NCBI GenBank assembly: GCA_023091665.1
Contig: JALJCQ010000012.1
Location: 620,001 to 684,000, forward strand
From: Pythium myriotylum
Taxonomy: Eukaryota; Oomycota; Peronosporomycetes; Pythiales; Pythiaceae
Reading direction: 5' to 3'
Length of the DNA stretch: 64,000 nt
Shown: positions 63,103-64,000 of the stretch, piece after piece
Layout: the number at the start of each line of letters is the position of its first letter
Position numbering within the stretch: position 1 is the stretch's first letter
Position numbers and translations under genes: made by a program
Notes under the pieces: generated by a model
What the model was told of the DNA's origin: nothing
Database searches by the model: none
Seen by the model: only the letters and a program-made list of their open reading frames with translations

Positions 63103-64000
63103 ATGCTGACCGTCGTGATGCGACGCGCGCCGCCGCCCGGCCTGCGCTTGGCCATGCAGACCTCGCAGCGCCACGCCGGCATCGTGCGCGTGCTCTCGAC
63201 GCAAACGGACGCCGAGGCCGCGGCGCTCACGACGGCGACCAAGGCGCTCGCGGCGAGCGACTCGGCGCTCTCGCTCAACGAGCGCATCGCCGTCTACTCG
63301 CAGCTCTCCAAGGTGCGCCTGAGCTCGCTCGTGGTCATGACCACGGGCGCCGGCTTCCTCATGGCCGGCGGTCCGATCTCGTGGGGCTCGTTCACGGCGG
63401 CGACGGTCGGCACGTCGCTCGCCGCAGCGGCTGCGAACACGTTCAACCAGGCGTGGGAAATCGAGCTCGACAGCAAGATGCATCGCACCAGCAAGCGGCC
63501 TCTTCCGTCGGGCAAGATCACGCGCGGACATGCTGTCGCCTTCGGTGCGACCACGGCGGCCGTGAGCACGGCGATTCTCGCTGCCGGCTGCAACCCGCTC
63601 GTCGCGTCGCTCGGACTGTTCAACATCGGCTTGTATTCGCTCGTGTACACGCCTATGAAGACACGCAGCGAGGCGAACACGTGGGCCGGTGCGCTTGTCG
63701 GTGCGATTCCTCCTGTGATGGGATGGGCAGCTGCGACTGGGACAGCGATGGATCCGGAGGCGATGCTGCAGGCCTCGCTGCTATTCCTGTGGCAAATGCC
63801 TCACTTCTTCTCGTTGAGCTGGCGTTCGCGCAACGATTACATGCGCGGAGGGTACCAGATGGTCGCCTGCAACGACCCGACGGGCGCGCGCTCGGCGGCT
63901 CTCTCGCTGCGCTACTCAGTGTACATGATCGCCATCCCGATCGCTGCCTCTCTCTGTGATGTCACCAGTTACATGTACGCTGTTGAAGGTTCGGTTGTCA
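63103..64000 (+). CDS. COX10: Protohaem IX farnesyltransferase (COX10), 5' part
   Basis: 299 codons are visible from ATG 63103 and the gene continues past the window edge. COX10 is a polytopic inner mitochondrial membrane enzyme that joins a farnesyl group to haem B, making haem O for cytochrome c oxidase. The N-terminus is Arg-rich and lacks acids (MRRAPPPGLRLAMQTSQRHA), a likely mitochondrial presequence. The prenyltransferase signature is seen as NTFNQAWEIELDSKMHRTSK followed by RPLPSG, and the second conserved loop as YTPMKTRSEANTWAGALVGA followed by IPPVMGW. QMPHFFSLSWRSRNDY also matches. Start choice rests on the presequence and on the lack of an upstream ATG in frame nearby. Confidence 0.94.
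   Translation, partial: MLTVVMRRAPPPGLRLAMQTSQRHAGIVRVLSTQTDAEAAALTTATKALAASDSALSLNERIAVYSQLSKVRLSSLVVMTTGAGFLMAGGPISWGSFTAATVGTSLAAAAANTFNQAWEIELDSKMHRTSKRPLPSGKITRGHAVAFGATTAAVSTAILAAGCNPLVASLGLFNIGLYSLVYTPMKTRSEANTWAGALVGAIPPVMGWAAATGTAMDPEAMLQASLLFLWQMPHFFSLSWRSRNDYMRGGYQMVACNDPTGARSAALSLRYSVYMIAIPIAASLCDVTSYMYAVEGSVV

Overview
This window looks like nuclear DNA from an oomycete (a stramenopile water mould, Pythium/Phytophthora type). This is inferred, not proven. The evidence is GC-rich coding DNA with strong third-position bias, packed genes on both strands, 47 introns (one in a leader) of 54-95 bases with GTGAGT/GTACGT/GTAAG-type donors, and purely eukaryotic protein families (COPII coat, kinesin-3, anoctamin, copine, XPF, ribosomal uS10, SMN-complex Gemin7). 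I see no phage, insertion sequence, CRISPR array, operon, rRNA or convincing tRNA. All splice models were built by hand, by joining frames across GT..AG with matching phase and family similarity; in every multi-exon model the summed exon length is a multiple of three.

Layout. 0.4-12.8 kb: a large protein with a dead glutamine-amidotransferase-like domain and a degenerate glycerophosphodiesterase-like domain, UTP23, a three-cyclic-nucleotide-site PKG, a coiled-coil protein with Sfi1-like W repeats, and a copine with a long Pro/Gly tail. 12.8-15.8 kb: a 3-kb stretch with no gene I can support. 15.8-22.7 kb: a double psq/CENP-B-like DNA-binding protein, a Gemin7 homologue, an APP1-type phosphatidate phosphatase, a nocturnin/CCR4-type nuclease and ribosomal protein S20. 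23.2-32.4 kb: cytochrome b5 reductase, XPF/ERCC4, a PAP2 lipid phosphatase, an LRR protein and a makorin-type RING protein. 32.6-38.8 kb: a 1875-residue ZFC3H1/Red1-like protein ending in an LRR block and a Cys/His cluster.

39.7-64 kb: two small PH-domain proteins (a third paralogue lies at 56.8 kb), an anoctamin, a type I membrane protein with FN3-EGF-TSP1 ectodomain, a five-exon SMI1/KNR4-like protein, an S28 serine carboxypeptidase, an eight-exon SEC24, a twelve-exon kinesin-3 with FHA domain, and the 5' part of COX10, which runs off the right edge.

The genes do not form one pathway. Shared themes are RNA metabolism (UTP23, Gemin7, ZFC3H1-like, nocturnin-like, RPS20), lipid and phosphoinositide handling (APP1, PAP2, copine, PH proteins, anoctamin) and trafficking/cytoskeleton (SEC24, kinesin-3, Sfi1-like). 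The most unusual items are the amidotransferase/GDPD pseudoenzyme fusion, the ZFC3H1-LRR fusion, the PH paralogue family with its shared YRG(S/T)L motif, and a 24-base perfect palindrome at 39.26 kb.
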